A stretch of DNA of 64,000 nt. Origin: Prevotellaceae bacterium (GTDB taxonomy: Bacteria; Bacteroidota; Bacteroidia; Bacteroidales; Bacteroidaceae). Where the stretch lies: positions 1-64,000 of the forward strand of contig JAJPYQ010000058.1 in assembly GCA_021204865.1 (NCBI GenBank). Reading direction: 5' to 3'. Shown here piece by piece: positions 1 through 8,513 of this stretch. Within the stretch, counting starts at the first letter, position 1, and each line of letters starts with the position of its first letter. Under the pieces are notes generated by a model. It saw nothing but the letters and a program-made list of their open reading frames with translations, made no database searches and was not told the DNA's origin. A program made the translations under genes and the position numbers.

Positions 1-54
1 AGACTGTAAATCTGCTGGCTTTCGCCTACGGTGGTTCGAATCCATCACCACCCA
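1..54 (+). tRNA. tRNA-Tyr (GTA), 5' end outside window
   Basis: The 3' two thirds of a tRNA. The anticodon loop reads ctGTAaa, and a long variable arm (gctggctttcgcc) follows, as expected for a class II tyrosine tRNA. A T-arm with TTCGAAT and an acceptor strand ACCACCC plus discriminator A come next. The 5' half lies upstream of the window. CCA is not encoded. Confidence 0.9.
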
Positions 55-62
55 CACTTATT

Positions 63-135
<73 letters not shown>

Positions 136-155
136 CACGGAACAAAACGCTGGAG

Positions 156-229
156 GGTGTGTTAGTTCAGCTGGTTAGAATACATGCCTGTCACGCATGG
201 GGTCACGGGTTCGAGTCCCGTACACACCG
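156..229 (+). tRNA. tRNA-Asp (GTC), copy 1
   Basis: Acceptor GGTGTGT pairs with ACACACC, discriminator G, anticodon GTC in the loop ctGTCac, T-loop TTCGAGT. It is identical to the second copy at 266-339. Confidence 0.95.
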
Positions 230-265
230 CACTCCTTCAGCCGTCATTTCCGACTTTCGTTGGAG

Positions 266-339
266 GGTGTGTTAGTTCAGCTGGTTAGAATACATGCCTG
301 TCACGCATGGGGTCACGGGTTCGAGTCCCGTACACACCG
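266..339 (+). tRNA. tRNA-Asp (GTC), copy 2
   Basis: Sequence identical to the tRNA-Asp at 156-229. The two copies are spaced 110 bp apart and share short flanks on both sides, which indicates a recent tandem duplication. Confidence 0.95.
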
Positions 340-355
340 CACTCCTTAAGCTTTC

Positions 356-1273
356 TTACATACTTGTTGATTCCGCTCTTGTGAGGTAGTCGAACAGCTC
401 CGCCGGGATTGGGTCTTTGAGCAGCACAGTCTTGTCGCTGCCGAGCAGGTAAATGACGGGCATCGCAGGCAGGTCGTAGATAGCCTTGTCCACAATTTCC
501 GAAGCGTCTATGCCCACAGTCCACTTTTCGGGCATAGACATTTTCGTCTCGTCCCACAGCTCTTGGTTGCCTTCCGTGTAGACTGCGAGCACCGACAAGC
601 TTCCCTCTTCAATCATCTTGCCGAGCAAGGGGTTCTTGTCCAGCTCGTCAAGCGTCTCCGAGCAGTGCGGGCAGGCGGGGTCGTAGAACACGAGCAAGAG
701 CATCGCCGCGGTGTTCTCGTAGAGAGAAGCCTTATCGCCCTCCCTCGTGACGTACGAGAAGTCCGCCGCCTGCGTGCCTTGCCGGTTCTTTTTCGCTGTG
801 GAGAGAAGGCTCTCGGGGCGCAGTCTTTCCGTCTCCGTCACGCTGCCAATCGAGAGATATTGTTCGAGGAAGAGGATGAAAAGCTCCTCGTTGCGCATCG
901 GCGAGCCAGCGTCTCCGAGGTATTTCTCCGCATAATCAGCGAGCAGATGAAGGAAGGGCGGGTTGGGGGCGGCACGCTCGAGGAGGTATCCCATCGAATG
1001 TTCGCCCGCCTCGACGGTGGCGTGAGGGAAAAGGGACAAGAAGTTTACGAAGTTAAGCTCCACGAACATCGAGTCAGTGCCCAGCGTCGTGTCGCTGAAG
1101 TCAAGGGCGTCCCAGAAATGCTCCATAATGAAGGCTGCCCTCTCGTGCGGTTGCGTTAGCTCACTGGGCACTGCAGGCAAGGGCAGCTCCAGCGAGCTTT
1201 CCTGCGCCTGCGCCTCGGCCTGCGGGAGCAAGGCGAGCAACAGTGCGGAAATAATAAGGATACTTTTCTTCAT
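356..1273 (-). CDS. Secreted DUF5106/thioredoxin-like protein
   Basis: A 305-residue protein with a signal peptide (hydrophobic core after MKKS, ending near AQAQE). Residues about 25-160 match the helical DUF5106 region that precedes thioredoxin folds in Bacteroidales. The second half is thioredoxin-like: YDPACPHC gives a CPHC active-site pair, and a cis-Pro stretch DLPAMPVIYL follows. The family suggests a periplasmic or envelope thiol oxidoreductase; its substrate is unknown. It is convergent with the tRNA cluster and has its own Bacteroidetes-type promoter upstream. The family call rests on overall architecture and is fairly secure. Confidence 0.8.
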   Translation of the reverse strand: MKKSILIISALLLALLPQAEAQAQESSLELPLPAVPSELTQPHERAAFIMEHFWDALDFSDTTLGTDSMFVELNFVNFLSLFPHATVEAGEHSMGYLLERAAPNPPFLHLLADYAEKYLGDAGSPMRNEELFILFLEQYLSIGSVTETERLRPESLLSTAKKNRQGTQAADFSYVTREGDKASLYENTAAMLLLVFYDPACPHCSETLDELDKNPLLGKMIEEGSLSVLAVYTEGNQELWDETKMSMPEKWTVGIDASEIVDKAIYDLPAMPVIYLLGSDKTVLLKDPIPAELFDYLTRAESTSM

Positions 1274-1292
1274 TCCAAGCAGGTTTCGGTGG

Positions 1293-1325
1293 CAAAGGTA
1301 GAGAAAAAGCGGGGAAAAGCGGCAA
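1293..1325 (-). promoter_or_regulatory. Promoter of the DUF5106 gene
   Basis: On the minus strand, TACCTTTG (1293-1300) matches the Bacteroidetes -7 box TAnnTTTG. TTG (1323-1325) lies 22 bp further upstream. The -7 box ends 20 bp before the start codon. Confidence 0.55.
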
Positions 1326-1420
1326 GAGCCAGGGGCTTTTGCTCAGGGTTCTTGTTCCATTTCCTTAATGAAGTTATTGTAGCCATTGACTATCCGCCCT
1401 ATTTGTCACGAATAAACCCA

Positions 1421-1610
1421 GAAGGGGTTCAACTATGATAGCCGCTTGCCTTTAGGCTGGCGGTTAACGGAGCGCCACGAAGAGAGTGCCGAAGGTACTC
1501 TCTATCAGCACCCTATCTCCGCGGAGAATGGAGAGTACCTTCGGCACTCAAATGGGGCGATGCTCCATACCGAGGGTTGCAACCCTCGGCTATCATAGTT
1601 GAACACCTTC
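1421..1610. repeat. Nested inverted-repeat element, copy A
   Basis: The 367-bp gap between two minus-strand genes is largely this element. Outer arms 1421-1443 and 1588-1610 pair over 23 bp with one mismatch. Inner arms 1484-1502 and 1531-1549 pair perfectly over 19 bp. The inner loop contains the palindrome TCTCCGCGGAGA (1516-1527). A further palindrome, CGAGGGTTGCAACCCTCG, sits next to the right arm. No coding potential was recognised. The layout resembles the elements at 12442-12559 and 12821-13176, suggesting a dispersed palindromic family. Confidence 0.75.
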
Positions 1611-1640
1611 GGGGTTCTTTGTGGATGACAACGAACCGAT

Positions 1641-2225
1641 TTAGGACTGCCATGTAATGTAGGGCATCATAGTGCCACAGAGGAAAGCGTTTTCTGCACG
1701 TAGCTTCCCGGAGATGTATTCAGCGTACTCGTCAGTGTCACCGTTTTCTCTCAGGATGTCTCCAACAGACATTTCCTTATCGTACGCAGTGTTTTGCCAA
1801 GCGAGACCGTGAGACAATTCTGTAAGTTCACTTAAAGATAGATCCTTACATATATTGATGCCGAAGTCGAGACACTCAATATCAGTGTCAGAGAGGTAGT
1901 CTTTGTCGCACTTCTTGTCGGGAGCGATAATATATTTATTAACGAAATGGAAGTATCCTTGCAGGGGTGCGCTGGCATATGCGAAGAAACTGTCTCCCCT
2001 TATAGCACGGAAAATGTCGCTTGTATTCGACGGCACTGGCCCATACTGCAAAGCACGGTAGAAATCTCCCGTGATGCTTCTACCATATTTACACAGATGT
2101 TCCCTGTCGGCAAAGTACAAAGTCTTGAAGATCTTGTGCATATCCGCCTTTCCTCCAGCCTTTTCTGTTATGTATAAGACGGCGTTAAGGGTGACATCTT
2201 TGTTGAAGAGTGATATAAGAAACAT
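1641..2225 (-). CDS. Panacea (SocA/DUF4065-like) domain protein, orphan
   Basis: A 194-residue protein with the Panacea signature near the N-terminus: KADMHKIFKTLYFADREHL, then GRSITGDFYRALQYGPVPS. Panacea proteins act as promiscuous antitoxins or protease adaptors (SocA of Caulobacter, PanA of PanAT modules). No toxin candidate adjoins it: neighbours are an inverted-repeat element and a glycosidase gene. The start is set by a promoter whose -7 box ends 15 bp upstream. Function as an antitoxin is inference; the domain call is good. Confidence 0.75.
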   Translation of the reverse strand: MFLISLFNKDVTLNAVLYITEKAGGKADMHKIFKTLYFADREHLCKYGRSITGDFYRALQYGPVPSNTSDIFRAIRGDSFFAYASAPLQGYFHFVNKYIIAPDKKCDKDYLSDTDIECLDFGINICKDLSLSELTELSHGLAWQNTAYDKEMSVGDILRENGDTDEYAEYISGKLRAENAFLCGTMMPYITWQS

Positions 2226-2239
2226 ATTATTTTCGGCTA

Positions 2240-2271
2240 CAAAGTTATGGAAAAGATAGAAAAAGCAGCAA
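2240..2271 (-). promoter_or_regulatory. Promoter of the Panacea gene
   Basis: Minus-strand TAACTTTG (2240-2247) is a perfect -7 box. TTG at 2269-2271 lies 21 bp upstream and falls inside the hairpin that ends the GH31 transcript, so terminator and promoter overlap. Confidence 0.65.
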
Positions 2272-2307
2272 GAACCCAGCTCAAAAGTGCTGGGTTCCTG
2301 CTCTTTT
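2267..2307. terminator. Bidirectional intrinsic terminator
   Basis: Stem GAACCCAGC (2272-2280) pairs with GCTGGGTTC (2289-2297), extended by AGCA/TGCT across one mismatch. CTTTTTCC follows on the plus side and a T-rich stretch on the minus side. It should end the GH31 transcript. Confidence 0.75.
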
Positions 2308-2342
2308 TCCTTAAGAGATTTATTGCGTTTGTCGCAGAGTTT

Positions 2343-5300
2343 TCACTTAGACGGGAAGGGGACGACGTTCATATATTTGTCCACGAGCATGCCGTCCTGC
2401 ACCTTCGGGGCCGCCTTCCCGCTGTGTTTTATGCGGAACCTAATGGTCATCAGCTCAACGTCGCCCTCGGTGTACGGCTCTTCCCCAAGGTTCACGAAAG
2501 TCGGGTAGAGGGCTTTCTGCCCGTTCGAGTGCAGGCGGTCGTAAGTCATATTCTGCATTTGGCTCACAGACATCGGCTCGACAGACAAATACTCGTAGTC
2601 ATCCGTGTTATAAGGCACACAAAGACTGATGCCGTTAACGCTTACCAGCCCCTCGCCTCGCAGCACGAGGTGAAGCTCGTCGCCAACTTTCTCGGTCTCC
2701 ACGGAGACATTTCCAGCCACATTCGGCACGAGCCTCGAACTTATGCCGCTCTCCAGCTCCGTCGCCACGGCTGATATGTCGTACACGTCTATCAGTCCGT
2801 TCTCGTTCAGGTCGCCTTTCGAGATGTAGCCCTCATAGTCGCTGTCGCCCTTGCGCAAGCCAGTGTAATTCATATAAGAAGTGAGGTCGTTCTCGTCGAT
2901 GCGCCCGTCCTGATTGATGTCCCCGGGGATGTACCACTCGCTGCCAGGCACACGGAAGACGTAGAGCTGCTGCCCGCTTCCGAAGCCTCCCACACCGTCC
3001 GTCACGTGCAGGCGCAGGTATCGGGCAGTGGGCTTGCTGTCGAAGAGCATCTCCTTCGCCTCCCCATTGCGCTCCCAGTCGAAGTCGCCAAGGCTCGTCC
3101 AGTTGTTCCTGTCGAGACTGTACTCAACGCTGCCCCCGAGGAGCGTGCCGTTCCCCGCGTCAGGCCGTGGGAGATACTGCAACTTGTCGAGAACATTCAC
3201 GCTGCGAAGGTCAACGATAAGGTCGAAAGGCACTGCGTGCGCCTGCCAAAGCGTGTGCCAAGTGGTCGTCTCGTCGAAGTCGAAGAAGTGGTTGATGCCC
3301 TGCCCCCGCTGGTTAGAGCAGTTAGTCTCGCCCCTAATTCCGTGTATTGCGAACTGCAAGGGGTCGGCTGTCGTGGTGGCGTTGAGCGGAAGCCACTGGC
3401 TCTGCCCGTCCTTGTTCACCGAGCGAAGCTGGAGAGTGTAGTTGGTCTCGGGCGTGAGGTTCTCTAACGTGTACGAGGCTTGCTTGATGTTGCTGTACGT
3501 CTGCCCTTGGAAAGAAATCTCGTAGTAGTCGGCGTTCGGCTGCAAGGTCCATCGGGGCGTTATCGTGTAGGCTGCCACGCTGTCCGCCTTGCCCTCGGGC
3601 ATAGGCAGAGCGCCCGTGTGAATGAGCGCCTTGGAGGGGTCGCCGAGAGTAATGCAGTCGGCATAGAGTTGCAAGGCGTTCTCCTGCACGTTCGTCTCGG
3701 CTACGTTCACCATCAGAGCCGTCATGTCGATATGCTCCACGCTGCCTTTGCCGAAATAGTAGGAGTTAGGCGTGCGCTTCCACGAAGAGTAGTCGTCCAC
3801 TCTCGTCAGGGCAAGCTTCTTTCCGTTGCATTTAACGGACAGATGCTTAGGCTCGCTCTCGCAGTAAATCCGCAGCTGTGTGGATTTTCTCGGCTCGTAA
3901 CCCTCGTAAGAGCCTTTGGCGGGCAGCACCTGCACCGTAAGTCTTCCCGCCTTGTCGAGGGCTTGCGAGACGTAGGTCGTCACACACTCTCCGCCGAGGT
4001 AAGCCTGCGTCCTTCCGTCGTCGTCGTATTCGGTGAACGTGAAGTTGCCTGTCGCTGGGTAAAAGTCGTAGCAGCGAAGGTGCGGGTTCGCCTCGCTCGG
4101 GTTGTTTGTCGGCTTATGAGTTGGGATGATAGCGCCCTGCTTAATGAATACAGGCAGCTTCCACAAGGGAGCGTCGAAGTCATTGATTATGCGCCCTCCC
4201 GCATACACATCGCCCGTGAAGTAGTCAATCCAGTTGCCCTCAGGCAGGTAGATGCCGTCCCTTACGTCGTCAAGCTCCGTGGGACGTGTCGCTTTGTAGA
4301 TTGGGGCGACAAGTATGCTCGGCCCGTACATGAACTGATACTGCGTGCCCGTGCCGAGGGTAAAGTCGTTCTCGTCCTCAAGGAACATAGCCCTTATCAT
4401 GGGCTTCCCTGCGACCGCCTCGTGGGCGATGCTGTAAGTGTAAGGCAGGAGGCGGCTCTTGAGCTTAAGGTACCAGCGGTTGATGCTTGTGGCTGGCTCG
4501 CCAAGGGCTTGCGGATACTTCGGGTTAGACCCCCATCCGTCCATGTTAAGCTGCATTGGAGAGAAGGCTTTCCATTGGAAGTCGCGCACATTAACCGCCA
4601 TGTTCCTGCCTCCGAATATGCCGTCCATGTCGCTTGTTATGTTAGGCTGTCCGCTAAGACCGCTCCCGATGTAGGTCGGGATGTGGAAGCGAATGTACTC
4701 CCACTCGCCGCCTGTCTGGTCACCGCTCCATATACCCGCGTAGCGTTGTGTGCCTGCCCAGCCGTCGAGAGATATGATGAAGGGGCGTGCGTTGTCGCCG
4801 TAATATGGCATAATCTCTGCAACGTCAGCCACGCCGTTCAGCCCGAACGAGTAGCCAGCTCCCACCCAAGCCACGTCGGTCTTCAGCACTCGCACGCCAG
4901 CGTCCCGCACCTCTTTCACAATATCTCGCTGGAGGAGAGCCTCAACTCCCTCTTTCGGGTGCAGGTCGCTCTGCGTCCAAAGGCCTATCTCCACGCCTTT
5001 CGAGCGTGCATAGTCGCCAAACTCTCTGAGATTTTGTATGTTACCGTCCAAGGTTTCCGTCTGCCCGTAGCCCGCTCCGTAGCCGTCGTTAGGCAAGAAC
5101 CAGCCCAGAGGCATATCGTTCTGCTGGTAGCGGTCGATGGCGGCACGTGCAGAGAACTGGTAATTGTCAAGCTCTCCATTAAGGCTTTCCTTAATGCCAC
5201 CGTTGTCCGTCTGGCTTTCGCTGTAGGTCTTTCCGTCCTCAAATTCCATCGAGCCAAGGTCGTTAGGGAGCCAGTAGTCACGGTTATATGCGTTAAGATG

Positions 5301-6050
5301 CCCTTCGTAGAAGCCGAACTTAGGCAGAAGCACGGGGTTGCCCGTCAGTTGATAGAAATCGTTCAGCAGGGCAACGCAGCCCATGTCGAACATAAAGAAG
5401 TAGTCGAGATAGTCTGTCTCGTGCGTCAAGACGGTGGTTCCTGGCTCGGTAGCCCCGAAGTCGTATCTTCCGGGTCGGAACGTGTAAGCCATCACTCCGT
5501 AGCCTCCCGTGCTCCAGAAGAAAGGGCATGGGCTCGCGACACCGCCATCGACCCAATTATTCGTGTTTTCTATCGCTATTATCTTGCCGCGGTGGCTGAA
5601 GCGCCCGTTCTGCACACCGCCTCCGAAGAAGTAGTCCGTCTCGCTTTGGCTCAGCTTGAGGGTCGTCTTTCCACGCTGGAACTCGGGGGCGGATATGCTG
5701 AGCTTGCGCCCATCCTTGCGGCTCACCTCCAAAGCTCCCGTCGTCGTGTCCACCGTAAGCGTCAACAGATTGGTTCCAAACTCGTTGCCCTGCACATTAA
5801 CGCTCACGTCTCTGCGGGGATTATCAACCAAGATGTTAGCCTCAGGCCGTGCCTCGGGAGGGCGCACCATGCCTCCCTGCGGGTCGAGGAACAGGCGGAA
5901 GATGCTGGGCCCGTAGAAGTCGATGTACATACGATTGCCGTCCTGTAGCGTCACCTCCACCGTTGTAGGATTAAGTTTCTCGACTGATGAAGCGGCGAGA
6001 GCAAGGGTGCAAAGCGGCATAACAAGCAGGAAAAAATATATTCTCTTCAT
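2343..6050 (-). CDS. Secreted GH31 alpha-glycosidase, multidomain
   Basis: 1235 residues starting at the ATG at 6050, which opens a signal peptide; an upstream in-frame ATG at 6149 lies before the promoter. Domains: N-terminal GH31 sandwich to about residue 240, then the barrel. VLKTDVAW places the predicted nucleophile at D392, and WSGDQTGG the acid/base at D444. A DUF5110-like sandwich follows, then fibronectin III (LTPETNYTLQLRS), an F5/8-type discoidin domain (HFFDFDETTTWHT), two dockerin-like calcium loops (GDINQDGRIDENDL, GDLNENGLIDVYDI) and a cohesin-like beta domain. Substrate is probably an alpha-glucoside or alpha-xyloside, but cannot be set from sequence. No clear T9SS tail is seen at the C-terminus, which ends NVVPFPSK. 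Confidence 0.85.
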   Translation of the reverse strand: MKRIYFFLLVMPLCTLALAASSVEKLNPTTVEVTLQDGNRMYIDFYGPSIFRLFLDPQGGMVRPPEARPEANILVDNPRRDVSVNVQGNEFGTNLLTLTVDTTTGALEVSRKDGRKLSISAPEFQRGKTTLKLSQSETDYFFGGGVQNGRFSHRGKIIAIENTNNWVDGGVASPCPFFWSTGGYGVMAYTFRPGRYDFGATEPGTTVLTHETDYLDYFFMFDMGCVALLNDFYQLTGNPVLLPKFGFYEGHLNAYNRDYWLPNDLGSMEFEDGKTYSESQTDNGGIKESLNGELDNYQFSARAAIDRYQQNDMPLGWFLPNDGYGAGYGQTETLDGNIQNLREFGDYARSKGVEIGLWTQSDLHPKEGVEALLQRDIVKEVRDAGVRVLKTDVAWVGAGYSFGLNGVADVAEIMPYYGDNARPFIISLDGWAGTQRYAGIWSGDQTGGEWEYIRFHIPTYIGSGLSGQPNITSDMDGIFGGRNMAVNVRDFQWKAFSPMQLNMDGWGSNPKYPQALGEPATSINRWYLKLKSRLLPYTYSIAHEAVAGKPMIRAMFLEDENDFTLGTGTQYQFMYGPSILVAPIYKATRPTELDDVRDGIYLPEGNWIDYFTGDVYAGGRIINDFDAPLWKLPVFIKQGAIIPTHKPTNNPSEANPHLRCYDFYPATGNFTFTEYDDDGRTQAYLGGECVTTYVSQALDKAGRLTVQVLPAKGSYEGYEPRKSTQLRIYCESEPKHLSVKCNGKKLALTRVDDYSSWKRTPNSYYFGKGSVEHIDMTALMVNVAETNVQENALQLYADCITLGDPSKALIHTGALPMPEGKADSVAAYTITPRWTLQPNADYYEISFQGQTYSNIKQASYTLENLTPETNYTLQLRSVNKDGQSQWLPLNATTTADPLQFAIHGIRGETNCSNQRGQGINHFFDFDETTTWHTLWQAHAVPFDLIVDLRSVNVLDKLQYLPRPDAGNGTLLGGSVEYSLDRNNWTSLGDFDWERNGEAKEMLFDSKPTARYLRLHVTDGVGGFGSGQQLYVFRVPGSEWYIPGDINQDGRIDENDLTSYMNYTGLRKGDSDYEGYISKGDLNENGLIDVYDISAVATELESGISSRLVPNVAGNVSVETEKVGDELHLVLRGEGLVSVNGISLCVPYNTDDYEYLSVEPMSVSQMQNMTYDRLHSNGQKALYPTFVNLGEEPYTEGDVELMTIRFRIKHSGKAAPKVQDGMLVDKYMNVVPFPSK

Positions 6051-6082
6051 GTTCTTAGGGGTGTTTATTGCTGTTTGAGGCA

Positions 6083-6090
6083 CAAAGTTA
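6083..6090 (-). promoter_or_regulatory. -7 box for the GH31 gene
   Basis: Minus-strand TAACTTTG matches TAnnTTTG exactly, 32 bp before the chosen ATG. The upstream TTG is 23 bp away, slightly far. This box supports the start at 6050 over the one at 6149. Confidence 0.55.
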
Positions 6091-6148
6091 ACAAAGAAAT
6101 CGAAGGGAAAAAACAAGTTCCGCGATACTTCACTTAATATAAATTTCA

Positions 6149-6156
6149 TAACTTTG
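6149..6156 (+). promoter_or_regulatory. -7 box for the coiled-coil gene operon
   Basis: Plus-strand TAACTTTG is a perfect -7 box 35 bp before the ATG at 6192. No convincing -33 element was seen. It is divergent from the GH31 promoter. Confidence 0.55.
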
Positions 6157-6191
6157 CCTTGCTTATACTACAATTGCTTAAGGGAATCACG

Positions 6192-7082
6192 ATGGAAAGG
6201 AAGCGCTTTTTGAGAATTTCAGGCATTGTCCTGCTTGCGTTGATTATAGTTTGTGCCTTGGTTTTCCTTATTTGGAGGACTGTGAAGGCGGGAAGCGACA
6301 AGGAAATGATGCAGGAACTTCAGGAACTTGCCGAGCTGAACAAACGCGAGATGGAGAACGAATACGAGGACTTCGCACGCCAGTACAGAGAGCTCCAGAC
6401 GCAAGTGACCAACGACTCGCTGGTGGCTCAGCTGGAGAAAGAGCAGAAGCGCGCCGAGGCTCTGCTTGAAGAGTTGCAGCGGACTAAGGACACGGACGCC
6501 GCCGAGATACTTCGACTGAAGAAGGAACTTACGACGCTGAGGGAGATACTGCGCAACTACATCATCCAGATTGACTCATTGAACAGCCTCAACCAAGAGC
6601 TGACGGCAGAGAACCAGAACCTGCGCCAGGAGAACGAGCAGGCGAACGAGCACATCAGCAACCTCACGTCTGAGCGGGAGACCCTTACAGGTAAAGTGGC
6701 GATAGCCGCACAGCTCGACGCAAGCAATATAAGCGCGATAGCCCTGAACAAGAAGGGGAAGGAGTGCAACAAGGCGAAGGATGCGAAGCGTTTCCAGATT
6801 TCCTTCAACATCGCCCGCAACGTGACGGCGCAGACTGGAATGAAGAGCATCTATGTGAACATAACAACTCCCACGGGCTCTGTGCTTACGCAAGGCGGGA
6901 CCTTCCCGTACGAGAACCGCACACTGCACTACAGCATTCGCAAAGACATAGAGTACACGGGCGAACAATATTATGTTGTCGTCTACTGGGACGTTAACGA
7001 GACGCTCAGCGCAGGCGGCTATAGAGTGGATATCTTCGCAGACGGGCAGAACATAGGCAACTACTCCTTCTCGCTGCAATAA
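6192..7082 (+). CDS. Membrane-anchored coiled-coil protein, function unknown
   Basis: 296 residues from the ATG at 6192; a TTG at 6159 in frame is less likely because it falls at the promoter. One N-terminal membrane helix (residues about 8-27), then a long coiled coil rich in Glu, Gln and Lys up to about residue 170 (for example LTAENQNLRQENEQANEHI). The C-terminal 115 residues form a beta-rich domain (RFQISFNIARNVTAQ to the end). The topology suggests an inner-membrane anchor with a periplasmic rod and sandwich head. Similar proteins are common in Bacteroidales but I cannot name a function. It leads the IIC-kduI-trmB run with a 24-bp gap. Confidence 0.7.
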   Translation: MERKRFLRISGIVLLALIIVCALVFLIWRTVKAGSDKEMMQELQELAELNKREMENEYEDFARQYRELQTQVTNDSLVAQLEKEQKRAEALLEELQRTKDTDAAEILRLKKELTTLREILRNYIIQIDSLNSLNQELTAENQNLRQENEQANEHISNLTSERETLTGKVAIAAQLDASNISAIALNKKGKECNKAKDAKRFQISFNIARNVTAQTGMKSIYVNITTPTGSVLTQGGTFPYENRTLHYSIRKDIEYTGEQYYVVVYWDVNETLSAGGYRVDIFADGQNIGNYSFSLQ

Positions 7083-7106
7083 CAAGAAAACCTTAAATAC
7101 ATTACC

Positions 7107-8498
7107 ATGGAAGCAGTTTTCAGTTATATCATCGGGCTTGGCGCCGCGGTGATGATGCCTATTATCTTCACCATTCTCGGGGTTTGCATAGGCGTTAAGT
7201 TCAGCAAGGCACTGGGGAGCGGTCTTAAGGTTGGCGTGGGTTTCGTCGGATTGAGCGTGATAACGGGTCTCCTCACATCCAGTCTCGGTCCGGCCCTCAA
7301 CGCTGTGGTTGACATCTATCACCTCAATCTTCAGGTCTTCGACATGGGGTGGCCTGCGGCAGCCTCAGTGGCTTACAACACAACGGTAGGCGCTTTCATC
7401 ATCCCCGTCTGCCTTGGTGTGAACCTTGTCTTGCTGCTCTTACGCTGCACACGCACCGTGAACATCGACCTTTGGAACTATTGGCATTTCGCATTCATCG
7501 GGGCGGTGGTCTATTTCCTCTCCGACAAGGCAGGCTGGTCATTCCCCGTGGCTTGGGGATTCTTTGCGGCTATCATCTGCTATGTCATCACGCTTGCCTT
7601 GGCAGACCTTACTGCCAAGCGCTTCCAAGAGTTCTATCCCGGGATGGAAGGCATAAGCATTCCGCAGCCCTTCTGCCAAGGTTTCACCCCCTTTGCCATC
7701 GTTATCGGCAAACTGCTGGACAAGATACCAGGCTTCGAGAAGCTTAATATAGATGCGGAGGGAATGAAGCGCAAGTTCGGGCTCTTCGGTGAGCCGCTCT
7801 TCCTTGGCGTGATAATCGGCATAGTCATAGGCTGCCTCGCTTGCAAGAACGGGCAGGAGTTGGTCGACAACATACCTGCCACCCTTGGGCTTGGCATAAA
7901 GATGGGAGCGGTGATGGAGCTGATACCACGCATAACCACGCTGTTCATCGAGGGACTTAAGCCTATAAGCGACGCTACGCGTGAGCTGATAGCCCGCAAG
8001 TTCGGCAAGGACGCTGAGCTTTACATAGGTATGTCGCCTGCCTTGGTCATTGGGCATCCCACCACCCTCATCGTTAGCCTCCTGCTTATGCCCCTCACGT
8101 TGGTTCTTGCCGTCGTGCTGCCCGGCAACCAGTTCCTGCCTTTGGCTTCGCTGGCGGGTATGTTCTACGTGTTCGTGATGATACTGCCTTACACACGGGG
8201 CAACGTGCTGAAGAGCCTGATAATAGGCTTGGTGCTTATGGTCATCGGGCTTTATTTCGTCACGCTTATGGCTGGCGACTTCACCAGTGCCGCCCACTCG
8301 GTGGCTATGGTTCACCCTGACGATGCGGCTGTTCAGGTGCCCGCTGGCTTCGACGCTGGCTCGCTCGACTTTGCCTCCTCGCCTTTCTCCACCGTTATTT
8401 ACGTCTGCATCAAGTACCTTAAATATATAGGCGCTGCGGTGCTTACGGTTGGGGCTGTGGGCATACTGCTTTGGAACAGAAGAATGATAAAGAGATAA
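7107..8498 (+). CDS. GatC-like PTS IIC permease, without PTS partners
   Basis: A 463-residue protein with about 11-12 membrane segments, matching the galactitol-type EIIC (PTS_EIIC_GatC) family. Recognisable parts are GLGAAVMMPIIFTILGVCIG at the N-terminus, GEPLFLGVIIG, and IGMSPALVIGHPTTLIVSL. In enterobacteria this protein moves galactitol with EIIA and EIIB under phosphorylation. No EI, HPr, EIIA or EIIB gene is visible here, and Bacteroidetes generally lack a full PTS, so it may work as a facilitator or proton symporter. Its partner downstream is kduI, 15 bp away, which suggests a uronate-type substrate. Substrate and mechanism are inference. Confidence 0.8.
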   Translation: MEAVFSYIIGLGAAVMMPIIFTILGVCIGVKFSKALGSGLKVGVGFVGLSVITGLLTSSLGPALNAVVDIYHLNLQVFDMGWPAAASVAYNTTVGAFIIPVCLGVNLVLLLLRCTRTVNIDLWNYWHFAFIGAVVYFLSDKAGWSFPVAWGFFAAIICYVITLALADLTAKRFQEFYPGMEGISIPQPFCQGFTPFAIVIGKLLDKIPGFEKLNIDAEGMKRKFGLFGEPLFLGVIIGIVIGCLACKNGQELVDNIPATLGLGIKMGAVMELIPRITTLFIEGLKPISDATRELIARKFGKDAELYIGMSPALVIGHPTTLIVSLLLMPLTLVLAVVLPGNQFLPLASLAGMFYVFVMILPYTRGNVLKSLIIGLVLMVIGLYFVTLMAGDFTSAAHSVAMVHPDDAAVQVPAGFDAGSLDFASSPFSTVIYVCIKYLKYIGAAVLTVGAVGILLWNRRMIKR

Positions 8499-8513
8499 AT
8501 GCACATTACCACT

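Larger units (their letters stand above)
151..347 (+). repeat. Tandem duplication carrying tRNA-Asp
   Basis: Positions 151-237 and 261-347 are identical over 87 bp. They cover the tRNA plus 5 bp upstream and 8 bp downstream, separated by 23 bp of unrelated sequence. Confidence 0.9.

Noticed and set aside
3480..5948. 822-codon open frame on the plus strand
   Set aside because: Antisense shadow of the GH31 gene; GC-rich codon use opens long reverse frames here. The minus-strand product has clear domains and this one has none.
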